Shown here piece after piece: positions 8,673-17,987 of a DNA stretch of 64,000 nucleotides. The notes beneath the pieces were generated by a model. It ran no database searches. It was given only the letters and a program-made list of their open reading frames with translations, and had not been told where the DNA came from. The stretch covers positions 1-64,000 of the forward strand of contig CAMWUR010000002.1 in the NCBI GenBank assembly GCA_947177485.1. Direction: 5' to 3'. The first letter of the stretch is position 1; each line of letters opens with the position of its first letter. This DNA is from an uncultured Helicobacter sp. GTDB lineage: Bacteria > Campylobacterota > Campylobacteria > Campylobacterales > Helicobacteraceae. The position numbers and the translations under genes were made by a program.

Positions 8673-10802
8673 TTATAGTCCTTCCACAGATATTTTGAGC
8701 GGCAATGTAACAAGTGGTAACAAGCCGACTTCAAACATGATGTATTTTTCTTCTTGCGGGCGCACACCACTAGAAGTAAGCAGAGGGCGCACTTCTGATG
8801 CCAGACGCACGCGATACGAAAAACAGCGAATGGCTTTGTGGATTCCAACATTCCACGTGCGGAAATATTGTCTGTCGTAATCATATCCAATACTACCAAA
8901 TAAATCAAACCATTCAAATCTCTTATTAATTCCAGCATGGATAAAGTTTGCGGCATTCCAATCCCATGTTTGCTCTAAAAAGCGCATATAGGCTCTGCGC
9001 CGAAAATGCCCCGCATAAATGGCGATTTGTTCATCTGTATAGCTCACATCATGTGAAATTTCAGCAATTTTACGTTTTGAGGGAGAATAGAAAAACGAGC
9101 TTGTTAGCGTCCAATTGTCATTTGGAATCAGGCTAATTTCATGTTCAAAATCACCATAGGTTGTTGCGTTGCCATGCGTGTAAATGGGCTGCGCGATTTT
9201 ATGCGCGATTTGCATGCCATTGTTAAAATGGAAGTATTGTTGGGCTTTTAAACCAAGCGCATTATAGTCGCCCTCGATTTCAAAAACATCGTTGCCGCTT
9301 TGATGCAAGAATCCATTCAATTTATAATCGGCTTCAAGATGTAGTGAGTGTAAAAAATCAGAATAGGGACGCGCGAGGTCGCTATAAAATGCAACCCGAT
9401 ATTCGTTGGCAAACACGGTGCCCGGCGTGAGCTCGTTGGGGCGCGAATCGCGCCGATAGAAATCCGCCCTTACGGCTTGAAATTCTGTTGCGACTTTGAA
9501 AAAAAGATAGTCTTGAAATAACGATTGCGTGAAAGCGATGGGCAAATGGATTTCATTCTGGACAATGCTATATCCACTACGAGACGTGTAGTTGTTTGTA
9601 CGAAAGTCGATATTGTATGTAACTTTGTCCCAAAAAAATGGTGCGGTATAGCGGTGGTATTGCAATGAGGGTAAGATTTGTGCCGTATCTTGATTACTGA
9701 TTTGTGCAAGGTCGATTTGATAGCGCACATACGCGCCAAAATAATCATTTGCGCCATTGAGGAAGAAATTGATACGTGATGTAAGCAAACTATCATATAT
9801 ATCCACATCAATGCTGTCATGTTCTCGGATATGTAGATAATCGACATCGTTGATGTTGCTCCAGTCGATATAGAATCCATTTTCATGAAAATGCGATGGC
9901 AAAATCTCAAACAGATTGTAGCGCGTATAAAGCAGCTGAAAGCCCTTGTATTTCGTGTTTGCAAGGTCATATTGTTTTTGATAGGATTCTTTGACACCAA
10001 AATAGCCAAGATTGAGCTTAAGAATCTGATTGGTATCATCAGCATAGCGGTATTCGAGCTCCGCACCATAGCCTCTTTTGCTGCGCATCATTGTTGTAAT
10101 TGTGGCATCTTGACGCTCGTCAATCGCATAGAAAAAGGGCTGATTGTAGACAAATCCATCATTACGAGAGGTCTTGAGACGCGGAAAAAGGAAGCCTGTT
10201 TTGCGCTTTTGGTCAAGCGAAAAGGCAAAATAGGGAAGATAGAAAACGGGATATTTGTAGGCATAGAGCCGTGCATTCCAAAGTGAAAGCCACGAATCTT
10301 CTGTGTTGTAGTTGCCGCTCGAAAAGGCGATGCCCCAGATTGGCAGCTCAATGCTGCATGAAGAAAATGTTGAATTGCGCAATTCATAGGACGTTTTGCG
10401 CATCTCTGCTTCTTGCGCAGTTATCCAAATCCCTGTGGTTGTTTCTTGGAGATAGAGTGGGGCAAGCAAAGCAAAATTTTCATCGAGCTGCAAGCGCACT
10501 TTTTGGGCGCGCATATAGAGAGATTCGCCTTGAAAAACATGTACGTTACCTTCAAGGAGAATCTCGCGCGTTGTTGTGTTGTAGTATGCAAAATCGGCGT
10601 TGGCATAATAGCCACTTGAAACAACAAGGATATTGCCGCTGCCTTCGATGATTTCGCCATTTAGCTCCATAGAATCTGCGAGCAGCTCGAAGATTCTGCG
10701 GTTTTGTGTGTCGTAATGTTCTACGCTAGGCTGCGCTGCCAAAAGGGCAGACAAGGTGAGGCTAATCCAAAGAAAGCGCAATGGTTTTTGCCAATTTGTC
10801 AT
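8673..10802 (-). CDS. lptD: LPS-assembly protein LptD
   Basis: OstA-like N-terminus (ILVVSSGYYANADFAYYNTTTREILLEGNVHVFQGESLYMRAQKVRLQ) plus beta-barrel; likely start is internal Met (MTNWQKPLRFLW) rather than the track's 11018. Confidence 0.9.
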   Translation of the reverse strand: MTNWQKPLRFLWISLTLSALLAAQPSVEHYDTQNRRIFELLADSMELNGEIIEGSGNILVVSSGYYANADFAYYNTTTREILLEGNVHVFQGESLYMRAQKVRLQLDENFALLAPLYLQETTTGIWITAQEAEMRKTSYELRNSTFSSCSIELPIWGIAFSSGNYNTEDSWLSLWNARLYAYKYPVFYLPYFAFSLDQKRKTGFLFPRLKTSRNDGFVYNQPFFYAIDERQDATITTMMRSKRGYGAELEYRYADDTNQILKLNLGYFGVKESYQKQYDLANTKYKGFQLLYTRYNLFEILPSHFHENGFYIDWSNINDVDYLHIREHDSIDVDIYDSLLTSRINFFLNGANDYFGAYVRYQIDLAQISNQDTAQILPSLQYHRYTAPFFWDKVTYNIDFRTNNYTSRSGYSIVQNEIHLPIAFTQSLFQDYLFFKVATEFQAVRADFYRRDSRPNELTPGTVFANEYRVAFYSDLARPYSDFLHSLHLEADYKLNGFLHQSGNDVFEIEGDYNALGLKAQQYFHFNNGMQIAHKIAQPIYTHGNATTYGDFEHEISLIPNDNWTLTSSFFYSPSKRKIAEISHDVSYTDEQIAIYAGHFRRRAYMRFLEQTWDWNAANFIHAGINKRFEWFDLFGSIGYDYDRQYFRTWNVGIHKAIRCFSYRVRLASEVRPLLTSSGVRPQEEKYIMFEVGLLPLVTLPLKISVEGL

Positions 10803-11241
10803 GGAAGCCTCGCCTAAACGGGTCGGCAAAGATTGCGATAAAAGGAAGATAATAGAGCATTGCGCTGATGAGACGAACAATCGAACGAATCGCGGCTTGT
10901 TTGTAGCTCGGGTTGTCGAGCATTGTTGTATCAACCACGCGAATCTTGCAGAGCATTTTGCCCAATGTCGAACCATAGAGCGCAATAAACAGCCAATGGT
11001 AGATAAAAACAAGAACAATGCTCAAAGGAACAAGCGTTAAGATGATTCCCATAAGTGCGTTGCCATCGAGGATTCCGTTTTCGACTTTCAGTGCGGCGAT
11101 GTCGCCATAGACTGTGGCAAGTACGATGAGCGAGAGCAGGGCATCGTCAATGATATACGCAGAAATGCGCGTTTGTAGGTTTGGAATCTTGAGATTCTCG
11201 CGCTCAAGCGTCTCTTCGATTTTGTCATTTTCTGTCTTCAT
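10762..11241 (-). CDS. RDD family membrane protein
   Basis: RISAYIIDDALLSLIVL...WLFIALYGSTLGKMLCKIRVV. Confidence 0.88.
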   Translation of the reverse strand: MKTENDKIEETLERENLKIPNLQTRISAYIIDDALLSLIVLATVYGDIAALKVENGILDGNALMGIILTLVPLSIVLVFIYHWLFIALYGSTLGKMLCKIRVVDTTMLDNPSYKQAAIRSIVRLISAMLYYLPFIAIFADPFRRGFHDKLAKTIALSLD

Positions 11242-12494
11242 TGTAGCGCCCATTGTGCAATGTCATCGCGCATTTGCTTGCCACTAAAGCGCACGCTTTT
11301 GCAGAGAGAATATGCCGAGTTACGCGCCTCTTTGAGGCTGTCGGCGACACCAACGCACGCGATGACGCGCCCGCCTGTGGCGAGCAAATCTTCTCCGCTG
11401 CGCGAAACACCTGCAAAACACAGATGTGCGCCCTGTGGTGAGGGTGGGTCAAATGTAATCACGACAGGCTTAGGCGAGGAATAGGGATATTCGGCTGTGG
11501 CGAGCACAACACAAACAGCGCTTTGTTGTGAGAAACGTACATCGAGATTCTTGAGATTGCCTTGCGCGCATGCGGTGAGCACATCGAGCAGGGGCGTTTG
11601 CAACAAAGGCAGCAAAACTTCGCATTCGGGGTCGCCAAAGCGTACATTGAACTCGAGCAAGTAGGGCTTGGAATCGACAACCATGATTCCAGCAAACAAA
11701 ACGCCCGTGAATGCGCGCTTTTCTTGTCGCATTCCTGCAAGTGTTGGGGCGATGATGGTGCGCGAAATCGTGTCCATAATCTCCGACGTTGCTGCTGGGG
11801 CGGGAGCATAAGCGCCCATTCCACCTGTATTGGGTCCCTTGTTGCCGCTTAGTAGCCGTTTGTGGTCTTGAGCAGCGGGAAACAGCACAAAATCTTCTGA
11901 ATCACACACCGCAAATACAGAAAGCTCAAAACCTTCGAGATATTCTTCGACTACCACACGCTTGCCTGCTTCGCCAAATGCCTCGCCGCTCAACATCGAT
12001 TCGAGTGTCTCGCGCGCCTCCTTTGCATTTTGTGCAATCACCACGCCTTTGCCTGCACAAAGCCCATCAGCTTTGATGACGGCAGGATAGCCGAGCGTAT
12101 TGGCAAAGTCGAGCGCCTCGTTCAAGTCGCTTGTTTGGATAAAACGTGCTGTGGGGAGGTTGTGTCGCTTTGCAAAGTCTTTCATAAACGCTTTTGAGCC
12201 CTCCAAAATCGCTGCTTGCTGGCTTGGACCAAAAACCAAGAATCCTGCTTGTGCAAAAAGGTCACTCACGCCCGCAAGAAGCGGTGCTTCTGGACCAACG
12301 ATAACGAGCGAAATGGGAATGTCTTGTGCGATATTCAAAAGCTCATCATAAGAAGAGGCGATAAGGTTTTTGCCAAGTGTCTCTGTCGCTCCATTGCCTG
12401 GCGCAAAATAGAGCTGTGCAACGCGAGAATCGTTTGATAGTGCTAGTCCTAGCGCATATTCCCTTGCGCCATTTCCTATAATGAGGATTTTCAT
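11238..12494 (-). CDS. purD: Phosphoribosylamine--glycine ligase
   Basis: 418 aa; MKILIIGNGAREYALGLAL, GPNTGGMGAYAP, EFNVRFGDPECEVLLPLL. Confidence 0.97.
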   Translation of the reverse strand: MKILIIGNGAREYALGLALSNDSRVAQLYFAPGNGATETLGKNLIASSYDELLNIAQDIPISLVIVGPEAPLLAGVSDLFAQAGFLVFGPSQQAAILEGSKAFMKDFAKRHNLPTARFIQTSDLNEALDFANTLGYPAVIKADGLCAGKGVVIAQNAKEARETLESMLSGEAFGEAGKRVVVEEYLEGFELSVFAVCDSEDFVLFPAAQDHKRLLSGNKGPNTGGMGAYAPAPAATSEIMDTISRTIIAPTLAGMRQEKRAFTGVLFAGIMVVDSKPYLLEFNVRFGDPECEVLLPLLQTPLLDVLTACAQGNLKNLDVRFSQQSAVCVVLATAEYPYSSPKPVVITFDPPSPQGAHLCFAGVSRSGEDLLATGGRVIACVGVADSLKEARNSAYSLCKSVRFSGKQMRDDIAQWALQ

Positions 12495-12496
12495 AG

Positions 12497-12711
12497 TCGA
12501 GGATTCTCCGATGAGTGGTATAGCCCCAAATGACCGTTACCAACGCTATTTTGGCCCCAAAAAGCCAACAACTTAGGCACAAGCATTCTATTAGGCGCAG
12601 AACCTCACCACTAGGGCTACAAGCGGAAATGCGACACACCAAAATGACTATGCACCCAAACACACTTCGATTGTTAGACCGCATTGTGTTGGAATCTCGA
12701 ATCATCTAGGA
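12497..12711 (-). ncRNA. ssrS: Structured RNA upstream of purD; candidate 6S RNA (ssrS) / 'purD RNA motif'
   Basis: ~215-nt non-coding interval; TATAAT at 12723-12718; 5' end (CCUAGAUGAUUCGAGAUUCC) can pair with 3' end (GGAGAAUCCUCGACUAUG) via UAG/CUA, UCGAG/CUCGA, AUU/AAU and CC/GG. Class assignment is by recall and position, not covariance search. Confidence 0.6.
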
Positions 12712-12717
12712 ACGCGC

Positions 12718-12723
12718 ATTATA
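12718..12723 (-). promoter_or_regulatory. -10 box TATAAT of the purD-leader RNA
   Basis: Minus strand GAGGGCTATAATGCGCGTTCCTAG. Confidence 0.65.
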
Positions 12724-12737
12724 GCCCTCGCTTGCTT

Positions 12738-13715
12738 TTATCTTGCTAAAGCCTGCTTGAAAATTTCCGGCGCGAAATATTGCGCCGCTTCGTCATAGCT
12801 GATGATGAGGCGAGGCGCACCAAAGCTATATGGCAGAATCTCATAGGGCTGGTAGAGAAATGCAATTCCGTTGTATGCGGGGGCGATAATCTTACTCACA
12901 TCAAAATCGCTCGAGTTTTCGTCCACAAAAGCCGCGCTGCCATATCTTTTTACTTCTTGCAACAAACGTTGCTTGAGCTTGGGGAGATTCTGTGGCACGA
13001 GCGAGTTTGCAAGCTCGAGCTCCTCGCCGTTGCGCGAAAAGGTGCGCAAATCATAGACATGCGAGGCATGCGCGCCGCCCGTGTAGCTCGAGGTGATTTC
13101 CTCGAAAACGATACGTTTGGAATCGAAATAGACGATTTCGAGCAAAAAGCTTGCATCATAGACTTCGTTGTCCTCGAAAACATCGTCTTTGAGCGCCTCT
13201 TGTGCCGCTTTGCTAAAAGCTTGCGGCATTGTTGCGCATTGGTAGGGCATATCGTAGGCTTTTTGTAGCACATTTTGGATTGTCGAATCGTCTGAACATA
13301 GCGCAGTAATACTCATCGATGTCTTGCGACGTTTGTGTGTAAAAGTCGCACGTTCCACGCGAAACTCGCGAGATTCTGGCGCAATCTTTCGCCCGTTCCA
13401 TTGCACGTTTTCGAGCGCACCATGCGCAAAACGTGCCTTCAGAGTCTCGCCACACATGAACTCGCCCTCGCTTGGCGCGTCTGTGTCGTTGCTAAAATAA
13501 CGTTCTTGTTCGCCCAAGCGGCAGCTTTGCCGCACAGCGCCGTCAAGCCCTGCAAAGAGGAATCGCGCCTTGCCTTTTGCGCCCTCTTGAGCGCTTGCGA
13601 GATACAAAAACGCATTCTCGCCGAGCGTGTAGGTTTTGTAGGAGAGTTTGGTTGTTGCTGAGTCTTTTGCGCAAAGAATCCCGCATATCGTGAGGAGTAC
13701 GAGGAATATACGCAT
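12738..13715 (-). CDS. DUF3298 / RsiV-family secreted protein
   Basis: Start MRIFLVLLTICGILCAKD (signal peptide); SSYTGGAHASHVYDLRTFSRNGEELELANSL... LPYSFGAPRLIISYDEAAQYF. Confidence 0.72.
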   Translation of the reverse strand: MRIFLVLLTICGILCAKDSATTKLSYKTYTLGENAFLYLASAQEGAKGKARFLFAGLDGAVRQSCRLGEQERYFSNDTDAPSEGEFMCGETLKARFAHGALENVQWNGRKIAPESREFRVERATFTHKRRKTSMSITALCSDDSTIQNVLQKAYDMPYQCATMPQAFSKAAQEALKDDVFEDNEVYDASFLLEIVYFDSKRIVFEEITSSYTGGAHASHVYDLRTFSRNGEELELANSLVPQNLPKLKQRLLQEVKRYGSAAFVDENSSDFDVSKIIAPAYNGIAFLYQPYEILPYSFGAPRLIISYDEAAQYFAPEIFKQALAR

Positions 13716-13783
13716 TGTTTTTCCGCCTTTTTTCTTGCCATTATAACCCATTTTTGCTACAATCTCAAAAACGGGGAACAAAG

Positions 13784-15046
13784 ATGCAACAAACAATTAC
13801 AGAGAAAATCTTTTCGGAGCATTCTGGCACAGAGGCGCGTGCAGGGCGGATTGTGGAATGTTCTATTGATATGGTGATTGGCAATGACATCACCACGCCG
13901 CTTTCGATTCGGGCGTTTGAAGAAAGCGGCGCAAAGAAGCTTGCAAATCCTAATGGATTCTGTATTGTGCTAGACCATTTTATCCCCGCACAAGACATCG
14001 CGAGCGCAAATCAAGCGCGCATTAGCCGCGATTTTGCACGCAAACACCAACTCAAATATTTTTTTGATGAGAAAGATATGGGAATCGAACATGCGCTTTT
14101 ACCCGAAAAGGGCATTGTTGTAAGCGGCGATGTGATTATTGGCGCAGATTCGCATACATGCACGCATGGCGCGCTTGGCGCGTTTAGCACAGGTATGGGC
14201 AGCACAGATATTGCCTATGCAATGATTACGGGCAAAAATTGGTTCAAAGTTCCTGAATCGATTCGTGTCGAGTTCGTGGGCAAGCCCGCGCAGCATATTT
14301 ATGGCAAAGACTTGATTCTCGAGCTGATTCGGCAAATCGGTGTCGATGGCGCACTCTACAAGGCGCTTGAGTTTTGCGGCGAGAGTTTGCAATATCTCGG
14401 AATGGACGATAGATTTAGCCTGTGCAATATGGCTGTTGAGGCGGGTGCAAAGAATGGAATCATCGCCCCCGATGCGATTACACAAGCGTTTCTTGCCGAG
14501 CGCTCGTTGCGCGCCAAACCAAAAATCTATGCGAGCGATAGCGGTGCACAATATGTGCAGCATATTACGATTGATGTTAGCAAGCTTGAACCCGTTGTTG
14601 CGTACCCATTTTTGCCTAGCAATGGCAAAAGCATTGCGCAAGCCGTCAAAGACGACATCGCGATTGACCAAGTCTTTATCGGCAGCTGTACCAATGGGCG
14701 ATTGAGCGATTTGCGCATTGCCAGCGAGATTTTGCGCGGCAAGCGGGTGCATGATAATGTGCGGTTGATTGTTACGCCGGGCACGCAAAGAATCTACCGC
14801 GAAGCACACAAGCTCGGGTATATCGACACATTGCTTGATGCGGGTGCGCTGATTTCCAACCCAACATGCGGCGCGTGTTTGGGAGGATATATGGGCATTC
14901 TTGGCGAGAACGAACGTTGTGTTTCGACCACCAACCGCAACTTTATCGGACGTATGGGAGCAAGAAGCTCTGAAGTCTATCTTGCCAATGCTGCTGTCGC
15001 GGCGATGAGCGCCTTGCATGGCAAGATTGCAGACCCACGACAATAG
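13784..15046 (+). CDS. leuC: 3-isopropylmalate dehydratase large subunit
   Basis: GADSHTCTHGALGAFSTGMGSTDIAYA, FIGSCTNGRLSDLRIA, NPTCGACLGGYMGIL Fe-S/aconitase motifs; start MQQTITEKIF. Confidence 0.93.
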   Translation: MQQTITEKIFSEHSGTEARAGRIVECSIDMVIGNDITTPLSIRAFEESGAKKLANPNGFCIVLDHFIPAQDIASANQARISRDFARKHQLKYFFDEKDMGIEHALLPEKGIVVSGDVIIGADSHTCTHGALGAFSTGMGSTDIAYAMITGKNWFKVPESIRVEFVGKPAQHIYGKDLILELIRQIGVDGALYKALEFCGESLQYLGMDDRFSLCNMAVEAGAKNGIIAPDAITQAFLAERSLRAKPKIYASDSGAQYVQHITIDVSKLEPVVAYPFLPSNGKSIAQAVKDDIAIDQVFIGSCTNGRLSDLRIASEILRGKRVHDNVRLIVTPGTQRIYREAHKLGYIDTLLDAGALISNPTCGACLGGYMGILGENERCVSTTNRNFIGRMGARSSEVYLANAAVAAMSALHGKIADPRQ

Positions 15047-15094
15047 CGCCACGATTCTAAAACTTTTGGTGTTGGACTTTAAAGGAGAGGCTTT

Positions 15095-15838
15095 ATGAAT
15101 AATAGTAGAAAAGTGTATTTTTTTTCAACCTGTATCGGTGCGGCGGCTTGCGCAAATACATGTGTGAATGCGATAAAGCTCTTGCAAAAAGAAGGTTTGC
15201 AAGTGATTTTTAAAAAAGACCAAACATGCTGTGGGCAGCCAAGCTTTAATTCGGGATACTATAAAGAAACAAAAGACATTGCATTATATACGATGCGATT
15301 GTTTGAAGAGGATTATCCGATTATTCTGCCAAGCGGTTCGTGTACGGGTATGTTGCGTTCTGATTATCTGCAATTGTTTGCAGGCACCAAACAAGAGGAA
15401 GAGGCAAAGAGATTCTGCGCGAGCGTCTATGAATTGAGCGAATATCTCGACAAAGTGCTTCATGTGCGCTATGAAGACAGAGGCTCGCCTGTGGCGGTTA
15501 CGTGGCATAGCAATTGCCATGCATTGCGCACGGCAAAATGTATCGATTCTGCTAAGACATTGCTTCGGAGCTTGAAAAATGTCGATTTAGTCGAGCTCGA
15601 GCGCGAGGAAGAATGTTGTGGGTTTGGTGGGACATTTAGCGTCAAAGAACCCGAAATTTCCAACGCAATGGTGAGCCGCAAGATTGCTGACATCAAAGCG
15701 CGCAATGTCGAATATCTCATCGCAGGCGATGCGGGCTGCTTGTTGAATATCGGCGGAGCGATGAAAAAACAAGACGTTGATGTAACACCCATCCATCTCT
15801 ATGACTTTTTAGCACAACGTATTGGTCTAGCAGATTAA
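15095..15838 (+). CDS. lutA: L-lactate utilization protein LutA (CCG-domain Fe-S)
   Basis: STCIGAAACANTCVNAIKLLQKEGLQVIFKKDQTCCGQPSFNSGY...EECCGFGGTFSVK. Confidence 0.93.
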   Translation: MNNSRKVYFFSTCIGAAACANTCVNAIKLLQKEGLQVIFKKDQTCCGQPSFNSGYYKETKDIALYTMRLFEEDYPIILPSGSCTGMLRSDYLQLFAGTKQEEEAKRFCASVYELSEYLDKVLHVRYEDRGSPVAVTWHSNCHALRTAKCIDSAKTLLRSLKNVDLVELEREEECCGFGGTFSVKEPEISNAMVSRKIADIKARNVEYLIAGDAGCLLNIGGAMKKQDVDVTPIHLYDFLAQRIGLAD

Positions 15839-15862
15839 GATGGAACGATAAAGGATAGAATC

Positions 15863-17314
15863 ATGAGCACACAAAACGAACGCATTAAAGAGCAATACCA
15901 TCATGCGATTGAGATAGGTCTGAACGATGAACAATTGCGCACCAATCTTTTAAACGCGATGGACACTCTTAAGGGAAATCGCAAGAGATTGATTCAAAAT
16001 CGCTATACAGATTGGGACGATTTGCGCAAAAAAGCAAAAGAGCTCAAGCAAAAAAATTTACGCAAACTCGATAAAAACTTGGAGCTTTTTGAGCAAAATG
16101 CGACACGCAATGGAATCCAAGTGCATTGGGCAAACGATAGCAATGAAGCAAATCAAATTATCTATGAAATTATGTTGCGCAAAGGCATTCGGAAAATCCT
16201 CAAAGGCAAATCGATGGCAAGCGAGGAGATTCATTTTAATAAATTCTTAGAATCTAAGGGTTTTCAAGCGATTGAAACCGATTTGGGCGAGCTCATTTTG
16301 CAGCTTTTGGGCGAAATTCCTGTGCATATTGTCGTGCCTGCTATCCATAAAAATCGCTATGAAATTGGTGAATTATTCCACAAAAAACTCGATGCACAGC
16401 TTGAAAGTGAACCTGAAAAGCTGAATGCAATTGCCCGCAAACATTTGCGCAAAGAGTTTGAGGGATTTAAGATGGGCTTGAGCGGTGTGAATTTTGCAAT
16501 TGCAAATGAGGGTGCTATTTGGCTGATTGAAAATGAGGGCAATGGGCGCATGAGTACAACAGCGCCCGATATTCATGTTGCGATTTGTGGGATTGAAAAA
16601 GTTGTTGAAAGCTTTGAAGATGCTTCGATTCTTGATAGCTTGCTAGCGACATCAGCTGTCGGTGCACCGATTACTTGCTATAATAATATCATCACATCGC
16701 CACGTAAAGAGGGCGAGAAAGATGGACCCAAAGAAATGCACATTGTTTTACTTGATAATCATCGCTCGAATATGCTCAAAGATGAGCATTATTATCGTGC
16801 GATGAGCTGCATTCGCTGTGGGAGCTGTCTCAACCATTGCCCCGTATATGACAAAATCGGTGGGCATGCCTATCTTAGCACCTATCCTGGACCCATTGGC
16901 GAGGTGATTACACCCCAACTCTTTGGAATCAACACTTGTTCGCCCATGCTCGATTTGTGTTCGCTTTGTGGGCGATGTAGCGAAGTGTGTCCTGTCGAGA
17001 TTCCGCTTGCAGAGCTCATTCGCGATTTGCGCAGTGAGCGCGTGGGGCAGGGGCGCAAGACGATTGTGGGCAACGATGGCAGCACGCAAAACCCAAGCGA
17101 GATAGCCCAGATGAAGAGCTTTGCATCGGCTGCAACAAGCCCTGTTAAATGGCGTGTTGGAATCTCGCTCGTTGGTAGGCTTGGATTTTTGGGGCGCTAT
17201 GTTGCGCCCTATCTTCCTTTGGTCAAACATTGGGTGCGCTATCGTGAGTTTCCAACGATTCAGGGTGGATTGCATGCAAAAGTGGCAAATATGCAAGGAG
17301 TGATTTATGAGTAA
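15863..17314 (+). CDS. lutB: L-lactate utilization iron-sulfur protein LutB
   Basis: CIRCGSCLNHCPVY...CSLCGRCSEVCPVEIPLAELIRDLR. Confidence 0.94.
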   Translation: MSTQNERIKEQYHHAIEIGLNDEQLRTNLLNAMDTLKGNRKRLIQNRYTDWDDLRKKAKELKQKNLRKLDKNLELFEQNATRNGIQVHWANDSNEANQIIYEIMLRKGIRKILKGKSMASEEIHFNKFLESKGFQAIETDLGELILQLLGEIPVHIVVPAIHKNRYEIGELFHKKLDAQLESEPEKLNAIARKHLRKEFEGFKMGLSGVNFAIANEGAIWLIENEGNGRMSTTAPDIHVAICGIEKVVESFEDASILDSLLATSAVGAPITCYNNIITSPRKEGEKDGPKEMHIVLLDNHRSNMLKDEHYYRAMSCIRCGSCLNHCPVYDKIGGHAYLSTYPGPIGEVITPQLFGINTCSPMLDLCSLCGRCSEVCPVEIPLAELIRDLRSERVGQGRKTIVGNDGSTQNPSEIAQMKSFASAATSPVKWRVGISLVGRLGFLGRYVAPYLPLVKHWVRYREFPTIQGGLHAKVANMQGVIYE

Positions 17315-17966
17315 TGCAAGAGAAACAATCCTAAGTCGTGTGCGCGAATCCATTGGAATGAATTGTCATATTCCCGATTCTGCGCCACATTTTAATGGAG
17401 CAATTAAGCTTGAGTTTGACGGGGATTTGTATCAAAATTTCAAAGTCAATCAAGAGAATAATAAGGCTTTGATTGTTGAAACAGAGAGAGAAGATCTTGC
17501 CCAAACTCTCAATACCATTTTGCAAGAAAATGAGTCCAAAGATGTGCTCTATAATCCCGATATTGATATGGATTGCGCTCAATTAAAGGGCTGCAATTTT
17601 ATTCCCTACACACAAGTTGTTGACACATTCCGCGAGCAGCTTTTTCAGATTGATACGTCTATTGTGCAAGCGCGATGTGGCGTGGCAGATTTGGGCATTA
17701 TTGTGCTGACTTCTAACCCTAATGCACCACGTCTTTCTTCATTGGTTACAAATACATGTATTTATTTGCTCGATAAACGCAATATTGTCCAACATATTTA
17801 CGCGGGGATTGAGTTTGCCAAAAAATACGAAAGAGAGCGAAGCGGCACAGATATTTTGCCAAGCAATATCATCATTGTCGCTGGACCATCACGCACAGCA
17901 GACATCGAGCTTCAGACGGTGTTTGGCGTGCATGGACCTCGCAAGACGTATGTGGTGTTGTATTAA
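17307..17966 (+). CDS. lutC: LutC/YkgG family protein
   Basis: 219 aa; GVADLGIIVLTSNPNAPRLSSLVTNTCIYLL... IIIVAGPSRTADIELQTVFGVHGPRKTYVVL. Confidence 0.93.
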   Translation: MSNARETILSRVRESIGMNCHIPDSAPHFNGAIKLEFDGDLYQNFKVNQENNKALIVETEREDLAQTLNTILQENESKDVLYNPDIDMDCAQLKGCNFIPYTQVVDTFREQLFQIDTSIVQARCGVADLGIIVLTSNPNAPRLSSLVTNTCIYLLDKRNIVQHIYAGIEFAKKYERERSGTDILPSNIIIVAGPSRTADIELQTVFGVHGPRKTYVVLY

Positions 17967-17987
17967 AATATTCACAGGGGCAATTGC

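Noticed and set aside
12346-12705. 119-aa minus-strand ORF over the purD leader
   Set aside because: Overlaps the purD start in another frame, no RBS or recognisable motif; the region is better explained as a structured RNA.
14099-15052. 317-aa antisense ORF within leuC
   Set aside because: Shadow ORF caused by codon usage; leuC motifs on the plus strand are unambiguous.
15117-15124. T8 homopolymer near the lutA start as a phase-variation tract
   Set aside because: Short and AT-type; encodes plausible YFFS residues. No long poly-G/C or dinucleotide tract typical of Helicobacter phase variation was seen in any gene here.
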